A stretch of DNA of 64,000 bases, from positions 372,001 through 436,000 of the forward strand of contig NZ_MDJD01000034.1 in assembly GCF_001747085.1 (NCBI RefSeq), written 5' to 3'. This document shows, piece after piece, positions 44,701 to 53,014 of this stretch (position 1 is its first letter; every line of letters begins with the position of its first letter). The notes under the pieces are model-generated. The model was not told the origin of the DNA. It made no database searches and saw only the letters and a list, made by a program, of their open reading frames with translations. This stretch comes from Flavivirga aquatica (GTDB lineage Bacteria > Bacteroidota > Bacteroidia > Flavobacteriales > Flavobacteriaceae). Position numbers and translations under genes: made by a program.

Positions 44701-47610
44701 TAAGCTGCTAAGATCTGTAGCTTGCGGGTTATTACCACCGGTAACGCTAAATCCATTAATCCAGTTATTAAAAGCTGTATTAAGTTCGTCTTGATTTGCA
44801 TAGGTACAAGAATTAACTGTTAAGTCTTGTACATCACTAATAACAAGAGGGTTTGTAGATTGTACAGTAAATGTAGCAATGTCTTGACCGTTTTCACAAA
44901 GATCTGTTGCATTATAAATAACATTAACAGAGCCTCCACATAAAAGGGGAGCAGTATATGTTTGATCAAATTGACCTGTTGGATTACAACCTCCAGTTAC
45001 AGAGAAGTTAGTTAACCATAAAGCAAAAGCAGCATCTAAATCTGCTTGATCTGTATAAGTTCCAGCAGGAATTGTTTCGTTAGTAACATTGCTAACTACT
45101 AATGGGTTAGGTATATTGACTGTAAAGGCAGCTGTATCTTGACCGTTTTCACAAAGATCTGTTACATTATAAGTTATATTAACTGTACCACCATTACATA
45201 ATAAAGGCGCAGTTAAGCTGCTAAGATCTGTAGCTTGTGGGTTATTACCACCGGTAACGCTAAATCCATTAATCCAGTTATCAAAAGCGGTATTAAGTTC
45301 GTCTTGATTTGCATAGGTACAAGAATTAACAGTTAAGTCTTGTACATCACTAATAACAAGAGGGCTTATAGGTTGCACAGTAAATGTAGCAACGTCTTGA
45401 CCATTTTCACAAAGATCTGTTGCATTATAAATAACATTAACAGAGCCTCCACATAAGGTAGGAGCAGTATATGTTTGATCAAACTGCCCTGTTGGATTAC
45501 AACCTCCAGTTACAGAAAAGTTAGTTAACCATAAAGCAAAAGCTGTATCTAAGTCAGTTTGATTTGTATAAGTTCCAGTAGCAACGGTTTCGTTAATTAC
45601 ATCGCTAATTATTAAAGGTATAGGTGTTATTGTAATGGTTTGAGTGACATTAATTGTATTATCACAATCATCTGTAACACTATATATTCTAGTAATGATT
45701 TCTGGACACGAATTATTATCAGAAGTATCAGAAACAAATGCTACAATAGGTGTAATACCAGAGTTGTCTGCTTCATCGGTTACCACATCAATGTTAGGAG
45801 TAGGTATGTCGTCTTTACAATTGATGTTTATTGGATCTGGATTGCTAGCAGTAGGAGCTTCATTTATATAATCTAAATAATCTATAGGAATGGTATTTGG
45901 CGCTAAAATAGGTTCACCTATACATGAGCCAGTAGACTCATAACCTTGAATTAACTGAAAGTCAAATGGTATGTTAGATGTTGCTCCAATACCGCTTACA
46001 GTTCCATTAACAGAAACATTAGGGTCAAAAGAAGGATTACTTAATATAGAGCAATTCGTAGTAACTGTAAATTTAAAAGAAATATCTGCTAATACGGTAT
46101 CTGGATTTGCTGGTAAAGGAAGCGTTCCTATATTCCAAACAATAGCTCCATTAGTTCCTATTGTAGGATTAAAAATAGGAGCAGAATGATTTATTAGAGG
46201 TGTATAGTTTGTATTAGTGGTTATGTCTAAGCCTAAATTAATAGGGTTTACAGAAGCTGGTAAGGGAATAGTAAGTATTGTATTTGTGATGGCTTCTGTT
46301 CCTGTATTTTTAATTTCTATTTTATAATTAGCATCATCATTTGGATTTATAGTTGAACCTGGAGGGTTACCATTTACAGATATACTAGTTAAAACACCTT
46401 CAGATTCTGGAACATAAGCATCTACAGCAAAGGTTACATTAAAAATACTATAACTATCTCCAGCTGTTCCATATCTAAAAGTTGTTGAAGTCTGTCCATT
46501 ATTTATTATACTATTATCATCTGTTGGATCTGCATTATTATTTCCATTATCAATATCAAACATTACAATATCGATTCCAGCATTATTCTTAATAGAAGGG
46601 TTTCTAACATTTCCTCCTGTTAATATTGTTGAGTTAAAAAAGTTTCCTGTTGAATTTTCACTATGATTTAATGGCTCATAATCTCCTGAATTTCTTTTTT
46701 CTATTTCAAAGTAATCACCACTATAAGCTACTTCACCTTCACCAGCCATAAGTCCTAATTTTAAATTAATGTCTCCATTTACCGAAGCATTAAATCCATT
46801 AGCTGTAATAGTATAAATATCTGTTGATGCACCATCAACATAAGCAAAACCATCAAAAACAGTAATATCTCTCCATTGCATTTTAGAGTTTTCATAAACA
46901 ACTACCATACCCCAACCTCCAGAGAAACCTGTAATATCTTGATGACCTTCAACTAGTGGCATATCTGCTACAAAATAATTTCCTATACCATTTAGCTTAA
47001 CATAATCTGTAATTTCTGTATAAGCTGCAAAAAGGTTTCTATCTACGCCTCCAGTAGGGAATGCTAAATTGTTAGGGGGAGTTGCTAAAACTTCAGTATA
47101 TGTTGTAGCTAATGGTCCTTTTAATAGTACTTTACGTTTATCAAAGTTTTTAGTTACACCATTTTTAGTTACTTGAAATGTATTAGGGTTGTTATCTCCA
47201 TCTAAATTTGGATCGGATCCTGTATCAGCTCTACCTGCCCAATATAGACCTGCATAAAGAATTTTTGAACAATCTGGTAAAGCTCCATTTTCTGTAGAAA
47301 AAGTTAAGTTAGATGATGATGAATTAAATGTGTTTGGATCTCCATCAATATCTATATACTCCATGTCCCTATTGTTGTCTGCAGTATCACTATAATTTAC
47401 TAATTGTAAGTTAGCATTACCTATCATAGTAAAATCACCCTTAACGTGGTATACCGTTTGTGTTGGAGTAGCGCTTGATGCTCTAGGAGCAAAAGGGATT
47501 CTAACTTGACTATAACTTTTAGTAATACTTACGACAAGTAAAAGAACAAATGCCATCAATTTAATTGATTTGCTATTTGTAAATGCGTTATAAGTGTATA
47601 GTTTGTTCAT
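41734..47610 (-). CDS. Giant T9SS type-B secreted repeat protein (adhesin-like)
   Basis: A 1958-residue secreted protein. Signal peptide: about residues 1-35 (VVSITKSYSQ). N-terminal region: about 40-410 with FSGGWGMVVVYENSKMQWRD. A DUF11-like beta domain follows (about 410-530). Residues 665-1177 hold three A/B pairs of about 85-residue modules (DLCENGQDTAAFTV-type ends). Six HYR-like modules run from about 1274 to 1770 (ITVQDTTPPTFVETLP, ECD, TDNCGNA). Residues about 1853-1958 are the gliding-motility-type C-terminal domain (SKSITPNGDGFNETFDIEGI, then VKIFNRWGALVYES), a T9SS type-B sorting signal. It is probably a surface adhesin or matrix protein. It opens a four-gene locus with PorP/SprF and two OmpA-type proteins. 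Cys pairs in each module suggest disulfides. Confidence 0.9.
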   Translation of the reverse strand: MNKLYTYNAFTNSKSIKLMAFVLLLVVSITKSYSQVRIPFAPRASSATPTQTVYHVKGDFTMIGNANLQLVNYSDTADNNRDMEYIDIDGDPNTFNSSSSNLTFSTENGALPDCSKILYAGLYWAGRADTGSDPNLDGDNNPNTFQVTKNGVTKNFDKRKVLLKGPLATTYTEVLATPPNNLAFPTGGVDRNLFAAYTEITDYVKLNGIGNYFVADMPLVEGHQDITGFSGGWGMVVVYENSKMQWRDITVFDGFAYVDGASTDIYTITANGFNASVNGDINLKLGLMAGEGEVAYSGDYFEIEKRNSGDYEPLNHSENSTGNFFNSTILTGGNVRNPSIKNNAGIDIVMFDIDNGNNNADPTDDNSIINNGQTSTTFRYGTAGDSYSIFNVTFAVDAYVPESEGVLTSISVNGNPPGSTINPNDDANYKIEIKNTGTEAITNTILTIPLPASVNPINLGLDITTNTNYTPLINHSAPIFNPTIGTNGAIVWNIGTLPLPANPDTVLADISFKFTVTTNCSILSNPSFDPNVSVNGTVSGIGATSNIPFDFQLIQGYESTGSCIGEPILAPNTIPIDYLDYINEAPTASNPDPININCKDDIPTPNIDVVTDEADNSGITPIVAFVSDTSDNNSCPEIITRIYSVTDDCDNTINVTQTITITPIPLIISDVINETVATGTYTNQTDLDTAFALWLTNFSVTGGCNPTGQFDQTYTAPTLCGGSVNVIYNATDLCENGQDVATFTVQPISPLVISDVQDLTVNSCTYANQDELNTAFDNWINGFSVTGGNNPQATDLSSLTAPLLCNGGTVNITYNVTDLCENGQDTAAFTVNIPNPLVVSNVTNETIPAGTYTDQADLDAAFALWLTNFSVTGGCNPTGQFDQTYTAPLLCGGSVNVIYNATDLCENGQDIATFTVQSTNPLVISDVQDLTVNSCTYANQDELNTAFNNWINGFSVTGGNNPQATDLSSLTAPLLCNGGTVNVTYNVTDLCENGQDTAAFTVNIPNPLVVSNITNETIPAGTYTDQADLDAAFALWLTNFSVTGGCNPTGQFDQTYTAPLLCGGSVNVIYNATDLCENGQDVATFTVQSTNPLVISDVQDLTVNSCTYANQDELNTAFNNWINGFSVTGGNNPQATDLSSLTAPLLCNGGTVNVTYNVTDLCENGQDTASFMVNISKGITYSNTKNKTTDACNFSILDITTAQSDLDNDIAAWVNDQTMTINNSITGGCSPVVGNNFTNQSIDFCTGGSITITWDIVDLCETTNRTATYTFTKPTDPVFNETNLPTDETVECDAITPAQTLTASNTCGNINILYTEDRTDGDCPSRYSLLRTWTATNICGISISHTQTITVIDTTPPVLSLPANATAECSDDLSPIAFGTATATDNCDSNPIITFSDVRTDGMCSGTFRITRTWTATDACGNIATANQIISTSDTTAPTFDQVTLPQNITVECNNVPEVEMLTATDNCGNAIVTVNDVRKDGNCPANYEIERTYTATDDCGLTNTHIQIITVQDTTPPTFVETLPVNRLTVECDALPTAETLTATDTCGSATVTVNDVRTNGDCINNYFITRTWTATDQCNLTTTHTQIITVQDTTPPTFVETLPGDITVECDNIQVAETFTATDNCGNAIVTVNDVITNGDCPSNYTIARTWTATDECNLTTTHTQTITVQDTTAPVPTTTFDITLNASCTDIPETPNLEFTDNCSTNITVVFNETNSFNEDVLEDYEIVRTWTVTDECNNQEVYTQTVQVALDEVFTEIVAEDRCLDEGVLNLNNLLFDDIEGTWEILEGDLSATLSESLFDPSGITITRDFVLNGKDYKFRHTSLEGGCITTTEITMKVIYCVVLPCGQNDIVISKSITPNGDGFNETFDIEGIDLCGFTAEVKIFNRWGALVYESNNYTLGSLKTSGNLGDWDGSSKTSVGNAGKLPNGTYYYIINLRDSGLSPITGPVYLGTK
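44079..45617. repeat. Three tandem 513-bp repeats in the adhesin gene
   Basis: The marker ACAAAGATCTGTT recurs at 44125, 44383, 44638, 44896, 45151 and 45409, with alternating spacings of 258 and 255 bp (period 513 bp, 171 codons). Each unit encodes an A module and a B module. The two units nearest the gene's 3' end differ at only a handful of positions by eye, while the third is more diverged. The reading frame is maintained. Boundaries are approximate. Confidence 0.92.
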
Positions 47611-48086
47611 TGTTTAAATCTTTAAAATTGATTTATTGTATTTGTTGTAATAGCTATGTTTTTTTGAGACTAATTAGTTAACATTAGTCTCAAATGAGAG
47701 ACCTAAATTTAATTATTAACAAACAAGTTTTGGAGGGATAAAACTGAGAGGGCATAAGCATTGTTTTTTAATGCTTTAATTGTATGTAATATTAGATTTA
47801 GGCTCATAATCTTAAATTTTGTAGGATAAGACAAAAAAACAGATATGTGATTGAGCATTCAAATATTAATGGTAAATCACTAATAAATTCGTTTAAGGGG
47901 TTTTCGAAAACATTTAATCGGTTTAATAAGTTTTTTGTCGTAAGGTTAATGAATGACTTAGATTTATTATGGTTTTAAGAGATTCATTCATTTAATATTA
48001 TTAATTTTAAGGAAAATAATAAGTGGATTTTTAGAGGATAAAATGATACTTGATAAGTAATAAGAATTAGTATTTAATTGAGTTTT
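47611..48086. other. 476-bp divergent intergenic region with several inverted repeats
   Basis: No gene seen. It separates the adhesin locus from the SixA-like gene. It contains a perfect 11-bp inverted repeat (47664-47693), a 12-bp palindrome GTTTTCGAAAAC (47900-47911) and a 9-bp inverted repeat (47948-47956 with 47984-47992, AATGAATGA and complement). I found no exact TAnnTTTG element close to either start. Confidence 0.7.
47664..47693. promoter_or_regulatory. Perfect 11-bp inverted repeat upstream of the adhesin locus
   Basis: TTGAGACTAAT (47664-47674) and its complement (47683-47693) with an 8-nt spacer lie 54-83 nt before the adhesin start codon. No T-run follows in either direction, so it is more likely an operator or leader hairpin than a terminator. 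Confidence 0.5.
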
Positions 48087-48572
48087 ATGAAGAAAATAAT
48101 TTTAATAAGACATGCAAAGTCTTCTTGGAAATATGATGTTATTGACCATGAAAGACCTCTTAATAAAAGAGGGTATAATGATGCAGAGTTAGTTTCAAAC
48201 TATTTTATAGATAATAGTTTAGAAATTAATATGGTTATGTCAAGTGATGCTGTACGTGCAAAAACTACAGCAAAAATTTTTATTAATAATTTAAATATAA
48301 ATGAGGATATTGTTCATTATGATCATAAACTATATGATTTTGCAGGTAATGATCTTATTGAAGTCATTAAATCATGTGACAATTCAATTGATAACTTAAT
48401 GATTTTTGGGCATAATCATGCCATTACAGCTTTTGTAAATACATATGGAAGTCAATATATAGAAAATGTGCCTACTTGTGGAATAGTAATTATACAATTT
48501 GATATTAAAAAATGGAACGATTTAATTCTTGGAAAAACTATTAAAACCATATTTCCTAGTAGTTTAAAGTAG
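48087..48572 (+). CDS. SixA-like histidine phosphatase
   Basis: A 161-residue cytosolic phosphatase of the histidine-phosphatase (phosphoglycerate-mutase-like) superfamily. The catalytic RH is in MKKIILIRHAKSSWKYD, then DHERPLNKRGYNDAELV and MSSDAVRAKTTAKIF; the second His is in MIFGHNHAITAF. This set is the SixA/phosphohistidine-phosphatase subfamily. An alternative TTG start three codons upstream was rejected. It lies 177 bp before ppk and may be part of the same functional group. Confidence 0.9.
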   Translation: MKKIILIRHAKSSWKYDVIDHERPLNKRGYNDAELVSNYFIDNSLEINMVMSSDAVRAKTTAKIFINNLNINEDIVHYDHKLYDFAGNDLIEVIKSCDNSIDNLMIFGHNHAITAFVNTYGSQYIENVPTCGIVIIQFDIKKWNDLILGKTIKTIFPSSLK

Positions 48573-48712
48573 TAGTTTTAAAAAATAGACCTTTTTGAAT
48601 ATATTCTTTTTTTAGTTATTTAGACTCTCTTAATATTTTTTTGATATTATTTTATTTAAATAATTAGCAATTTCATATCATCTTTTTCAGTGTCTTTTTA
48701 GACTAAATAGAA

Positions 48713-48720
48713 TATATTTG
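48713..48720 (+). promoter_or_regulatory. Putative -7 promoter element of ppk
   Basis: TATATTTG matches TAnnTTTG and lies 29 nt upstream of the ppk ATG at 48750. Confidence 0.5.
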
Positions 48721-48749
48721 TTTTCATAAATACAATTAAAAATTATTTG

Positions 48750-50813
48750 ATGACCAAATCAGAAACTCACACTAATAGTTATATAAATAGAGAAATAAGC
48801 TGGCTTCAGTTTAATGCTAGAGTTTTACAAGAAGCAGAAGACGAAACAGTTCCTTTAATTGAACGATTACGTTTTTTAGGTATTTTTTCAAATAATTTAG
48901 ATGAGTTTTTTAAAGTTAGGTATGCTACTGTAAAGCGTATCGTTGAAGCAGGAAAAGGAGGGAAGAGTGAGCTTGGAGGTATTAAAGCAAAAGAATTACT
49001 TGAAATAATAACTCAAATTGTTATTAAGCAGCAAAGTGAGAGCTTAAAGATTTTAGAAACTATAGGTCAGAAATTACAAGAAGAGAATATTTATATTATT
49101 AATGAAAAACAAATAGATTCAAGTCAACATGATTATATAAGAAACTATTTTATTAGAACTGTAAGCCCTGCTTTAGTAACTATAATTCTTAATGATGCTG
49201 TAGTGCTGCCTAATTTAAAGGATAGTGGTGCATATTTGGCAGTAAGAATGTTAATGCCTGATAATAAAAAAGAGTATGCGTTAATCGAAATTCCAAAATC
49301 AATTAATCGTTTTATTGAATTACCTAAGCAAGGAGATAAGAGTTTTATTATCATGTTAGATGATTTATTACGTCATTGCTTAAGTGATATTTTTAACATT
49401 TTTGATTATGAAAGTATATCTGCTCACATGATTAAAATAACTAGAGATGGTGAATTAGATTTTGAAAGTGATTTAAGTAAAAGCTTTATAGAAAAGATAT
49501 CAGATAGTGTTAAACATAGACAAGTAGGTGAGCCTGTTAGATTTGTTTATGACAAAACGATACATCAAGAAACTTTGGAATATCTTATGTCTAAAATGGG
49601 TATCGATGGAACAGATAGTGTAATTCCTGGAGGACGTTATCATAATAGAAGAGATTATATGAGATTTCCTAGTTTAGGAAGAACAGACCTATTATATAAT
49701 AAAATAGATCCTTTGCCAATAAAAGGGCTTAGCTTACAAGATAGTATATTTGCAGCCATAGAGAAAAAAGATTATTTATTACATGCGCCTTACCAAACAT
49801 TCTCTTATGTTGTTAAGTTTTTAAGAGAGGCTGCATTAGATCCTAAAGTAAAAACAATAAAAATAACAATCTATCGTCTCGCAGAAATATCGCATATAGC
49901 AAGTTCTTTAATTAATGCAGCGATTAATGGCAAATCGGTTACTGTATCAATAGAGTTGCGAGCTAGGTTTGACGAACAAGCAAATATCGATTATGCACAA
50001 CAGATGGAAAATGAAGGTGTCAACTTAATATTTGGTGTTACTGGTCTTAAAGTGCATAGTAAAATGTGTGTAATTGAACGAGAAGAAGGCAAAAAATTAA
50101 AACGTTTTGGATTTATAAGTACAGGTAATTTTAACGAATCTACAGCTAAAATATATACAGACTATACGCTTTTCACTTCAGATCAGTTAATTTTGAAAGA
50201 TGTAAATAAGATTTTTAACTTCTTTGAAACTAATTATAAAATATATAGTTACAAACACTTAATAGTATCACCACATTATACCCAAAAATCTATTTTTAAA
50301 TTAATAGATAATGAAATAGAACATGTAAAGAATGGCAAACAAGGCTATATTAGATTAAAAATGAATAGTATATCGAGCTATACCATGGTAGATAAACTCT
50401 ATGAAGCTAGTAATGCTGGAGTAAAAATACAGATGATTGTTAGAGGGATTTGCTGTTTAATTCCTGGGATAAAAGGAATGAGTGAAAATATTGAAGTTAT
50501 TAGTGTTGTAGATAAATTTTTAGAGCATTCTAGAATTTATATTTTTGGAAGTGGCGATGCTACTAAATTGTATATATCTTCGGCAGATTGGATGTCTAGA
50601 AATATAGATAATAGAGTGGAAGTTAGTTGTCCAATTTATGATAAAGATATAAGAAACGAGATTATTGATACTTTTAATATTAGTTGGAATGATAATGTTA
50701 AAGCAAGGGTATTAAGTGATTCTGAAGAAAATAAATATAGAATAAATGATAAAGAAAAACTAAGATCCCAATTTGCTGTTTATGATTATTATGTTCAAAA
50801 ATTAGAAGATTAG
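48750..50813 (+). CDS. ppk1: Polyphosphate kinase 1
   Basis: A 687-residue enzyme that makes polyphosphate from ATP. The N-terminal domain begins YINREISWLQFNARVLQEAE and FSNNLDEFFKVRYATVKR, both typical of PPK1. The autophosphorylated His is in GLKVHSKMCVIER (near residue 434), and the second His is in LEHSRIYIFGSGD (near 591). SADWMSRNIDNRVEV is the conserved end of the second phospholipase-D-like domain. The frame allows a TTG one codon earlier; the ATG is preferred. ppx starts 1 nt after the stop codon, so synthesis and hydrolysis of polyphosphate are encoded together. Confidence 0.97.
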   Translation: MTKSETHTNSYINREISWLQFNARVLQEAEDETVPLIERLRFLGIFSNNLDEFFKVRYATVKRIVEAGKGGKSELGGIKAKELLEIITQIVIKQQSESLKILETIGQKLQEENIYIINEKQIDSSQHDYIRNYFIRTVSPALVTIILNDAVVLPNLKDSGAYLAVRMLMPDNKKEYALIEIPKSINRFIELPKQGDKSFIIMLDDLLRHCLSDIFNIFDYESISAHMIKITRDGELDFESDLSKSFIEKISDSVKHRQVGEPVRFVYDKTIHQETLEYLMSKMGIDGTDSVIPGGRYHNRRDYMRFPSLGRTDLLYNKIDPLPIKGLSLQDSIFAAIEKKDYLLHAPYQTFSYVVKFLREAALDPKVKTIKITIYRLAEISHIASSLINAAINGKSVTVSIELRARFDEQANIDYAQQMENEGVNLIFGVTGLKVHSKMCVIEREEGKKLKRFGFISTGNFNESTAKIYTDYTLFTSDQLILKDVNKIFNFFETNYKIYSYKHLIVSPHYTQKSIFKLIDNEIEHVKNGKQGYIRLKMNSISSYTMVDKLYEASNAGVKIQMIVRGICCLIPGIKGMSENIEVISVVDKFLEHSRIYIFGSGDATKLYISSADWMSRNIDNRVEVSCPIYDKDIRNEIIDTFNISWNDNVKARVLSDSEENKYRINDKEKLRSQFAVYDYYVQKLED

Positions 50814-50814
50814 T

Positions 50815-51720
50815 ATGTTTTCAATAAAAAAATATGCTGCTATAGATATTGGTTCCAATGCAGTAAGATTACTTATTTCAAATATTATTGAACAAAAAGG
50901 AAAACCTGTACAGTTTAAAAAAAACTCATTGGTTCGTGTGCCTATTCGTTTGGGGGCAGATGTATTTTTAAATAATAATATTTCTAAAGAAAATACAGAA
51001 CGTATTTTAGATACCATGCTTGCATTTAAACTGCTAATGAAATCTCATAAAGTTGTAAAATATAAAGCCTGTGCAACATCTGCAATGCGAGAATCAGAAA
51101 ATGGTAAAGAGGTCGTAGACTTAGTTTTAAAAAATTCGGGAATAAGTATTGATGTCATTGAAGGTGAAGAAGAAGCAGCAATAATTGCAGCTACAGATTT
51201 ACATAAATATATAGATACAAACAAAACGTATTTATATGTTGATGTTGGTGGAGGAAGTACTGAATTTACTGTAATAGATAGAGGAAATCAAGTTACATCT
51301 AAATCTTTTAAAATAGGGACAGTAAGGTTACTTAACGATATTGTTAAAAAAGAAACCTGGAGTGAGCTAGAAACCTGGATAAATACGAATGTTAAATCGT
51401 ACCATAAGTTAGATGTTATTGGATCTGGTGGTAATATTAATAAAATATTTAAAATATCAGGAAAAGCTATGGGTAAGCCATTGTCTTATTTTTATTTAAC
51501 TTCATACTATAACATGCTTCAAAGCCATTCTTATGAAGAGCGTATTACAGAACTAGGTTTAAATCAAGATAGAGCAGATGTTATTATACCTGCAATGCGC
51601 ATATACCTTTCATCAATGAAATGGAGTGGCGCAAAAAATATTTATGTTCCCAAAATCGGGTTAGCAGATGGTATAATTAAAAGTATCTATTATGATACAG
51701 TTTCAAGTAATACACAGTAA
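50815..51720 (+). CDS. ppx: Ppx/GppA-family exopolyphosphatase
   Basis: A 301-residue enzyme of the ASKHA fold that degrades polyphosphate, or hydrolyses pppGpp. Phosphate-binding loops are AAIDIGSNAVRLLISN (residues 7-22) and LYVDVGGGSTEFTVID (about 139-154). The catalytic Glu region is IEGEEEAAI. The protein is the short form without the extra C-terminal HD domain of E. coli Ppx. It begins 1 nt after ppk. Which substrate dominates cannot be told, but the pairing with ppk favours polyphosphate. Confidence 0.93.
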   Translation: MFSIKKYAAIDIGSNAVRLLISNIIEQKGKPVQFKKNSLVRVPIRLGADVFLNNNISKENTERILDTMLAFKLLMKSHKVVKYKACATSAMRESENGKEVVDLVLKNSGISIDVIEGEEEAAIIAATDLHKYIDTNKTYLYVDVGGGSTEFTVIDRGNQVTSKSFKIGTVRLLNDIVKKETWSELETWINTNVKSYHKLDVIGSGGNINKIFKISGKAMGKPLSYFYLTSYYNMLQSHSYEERITELGLNQDRADVIIPAMRIYLSSMKWSGAKNIYVPKIGLADGIIKSIYYDTVSSNTQ

Positions 51721-51860
51721 AATTCTGCACTTTACCTTTTATAATTGCTCTTTTTTAATTTTATAATAATATTCGTATGTATATAATTATTTTAATTAAA
51801 ACCCCAATCTGTTAATTATGAAATGAGCCTTAATAATTTATGTTGATTCCAACCTAAGTT

Positions 51861-51868
51861 TATTTTTG
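51861..51868 (+). promoter_or_regulatory. Putative -7 promoter element of the porin-like gene
   Basis: TATTTTTG matches TAnnTTTG, 39 nt upstream of the ATG. Confidence 0.4.
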
Positions 51869-51907
51869 CAAGTTCCATTAGGATAGATTTAATAAAAACA
51901 GCAATAA

Positions 51908-52435
51908 ATGAAAAAAATACTACTATTTACAATACTATTGGGTATTACGGGTTATGGATTTTCACAAGATGTAAAGTATGGCATAAGAGGAGGTTTAAAT
52001 ATTTCAAATTTAGATTTTGAAGAATCTTATACTTTAGATAATGAACACAGGAATAGTATGTATATTGGTTTTTTTGCATATATAGGCATATCAAAAACGG
52101 TAGCTATAGCACCAGAAATACAATTTTCTGCCGAAGGAGCTAAAATAGAAGTACTTAATTTAGATTATATACAAACTCCTATTTTGTTACAGTTTAGATT
52201 AAGTGAAAAATTACATGTAGGAGCTGGTCCTCAAATAGGTTTAAAAGTACATAAAGAAGATGATGGTATTAGAAATTTTGCTTATTCTGCTATAGCTGGA
52301 ATCGAATACAAAATAAACTATGCCATATTTGTTGATGCTAGATATACTTATGGAATAAGTAATATTTTTGATGATGAATTAGGAATCACAGCAAAAAATA
52401 GAAACATACAAATTGGGGTTGGTTATAAATTTTAA
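51908..52435 (+). CDS. Outer-membrane beta-barrel protein (PorT-like fold)
   Basis: A 175-residue exported protein: signal peptide (MKKILLFTILLGITGYGFSQ), then VKYGIRGGLNISNLDF, the usual opening of small Bacteroidota PorT/OmpW-like eight-strand barrels. Later strands include FAYIGISKTVAIAPEIQFS and GVGYKF, with a terminal aromatic residue. Members are usually of unknown function; PorT itself is a T9SS protein, but this gene is shorter and I do not equate them. It converges on miaE, with a 4-nt overlap. Confidence 0.8.
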   Translation: MKKILLFTILLGITGYGFSQDVKYGIRGGLNISNLDFEESYTLDNEHRNSMYIGFFAYIGISKTVAIAPEIQFSAEGAKIEVLNLDYIQTPILLQFRLSEKLHVGAGPQIGLKVHKEDDGIRNFAYSAIAGIEYKINYAIFVDARYTYGISNIFDDELGITAKNRNIQIGVGYKF

Positions 52436-53013
52436 CCATGTATAGCCTCCGATGTCCCTAAATTACTAATAATTTTAGATTCATATTCAAGAAGTTGTTG
52501 CCATTTGGTATCAACTTCTTTTTTTTCACCATACTGTCTTGCAAAACCTAAAAACATAGTATAATGGTTTGCTTCACTAACCATTAAATTTTTGTAAAAA
52601 GTAGCTAGCTCTTGATCCTCTAATTCTTCAGAAAGTAATCTAAAGCGCTCACAACTTCTAGCTTCAATTAAAGCAGCATATAGTAACCTGTGTACTAATT
52701 GAGTTGTTCTACTACCTCCTTTTGGAAAGAATTTTAAGAGTTGAATAACATAATCATCGCGCCTGTCACGTCCTAAAGTCCAACCTCTTTTAATAATGAT
52801 ATCATGTACCATTTTAAAATGACTTATTTCTTCTTTCACTAAAGCAATCATTTCTTGAACCAAATCTGTATATTCTGGAAAACTTACAATAAGGGAAATA
52901 GCTGTGCTAGTTGCTTTTTGCTCACAAAAAGCATGATCTGTAAGTATTTCTTCAATGTTTTTTTCAACGATATTAACCCAACGTGGATCTGTTGGAAGTT
53001 TTAGTCCAAGCAT
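52432..53013 (-). CDS. miaE: tRNA-(ms2io6A)-hydroxylase
   Basis: A 193-residue di-iron oxygenase that hydroxylates 2-methylthio-N6-isopentenyl-adenosine-37 of tRNA. Iron ligands are visible as HAFCEQKATS, EEISHFKMVH (ExxH), EARSCERF and EANHYTMF (ExxH). The family opening LGLKLPTDPRWVNIVE is present. It is third in an apparent operon with dnaX and a lipoprotein gene (1-nt gap). MiaE requires MiaB and MiaA products made elsewhere. Confidence 0.94.
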   Translation of the reverse strand: MLGLKLPTDPRWVNIVEKNIEEILTDHAFCEQKATSTAISLIVSFPEYTDLVQEMIALVKEEISHFKMVHDIIIKRGWTLGRDRRDDYVIQLLKFFPKGGSRTTQLVHRLLYAALIEARSCERFRLLSEELEDQELATFYKNLMVSEANHYTMFLGFARQYGEKKEVDTKWQQLLEYESKIISNLGTSEAIHG

Positions 53014-53014
53014 T

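Noticed and set aside
44079-45617. Regularly spaced repeats considered as a CRISPR array
   Set aside because: The period is 513 bp, the units are coding and in frame, and there are no short repeats with unique spacers.
45640-45876. Two overlapping plus-strand open frames inside the adhesin gene
   Set aside because: They are opposite the continuous adhesin frame and have repeated Ile/Ser-rich composition; no start signal or homology.
47664-47693. Inverted repeat considered as a terminator
   Set aside because: No T-run on either strand after the hairpin, and it is upstream of a gene, not downstream.
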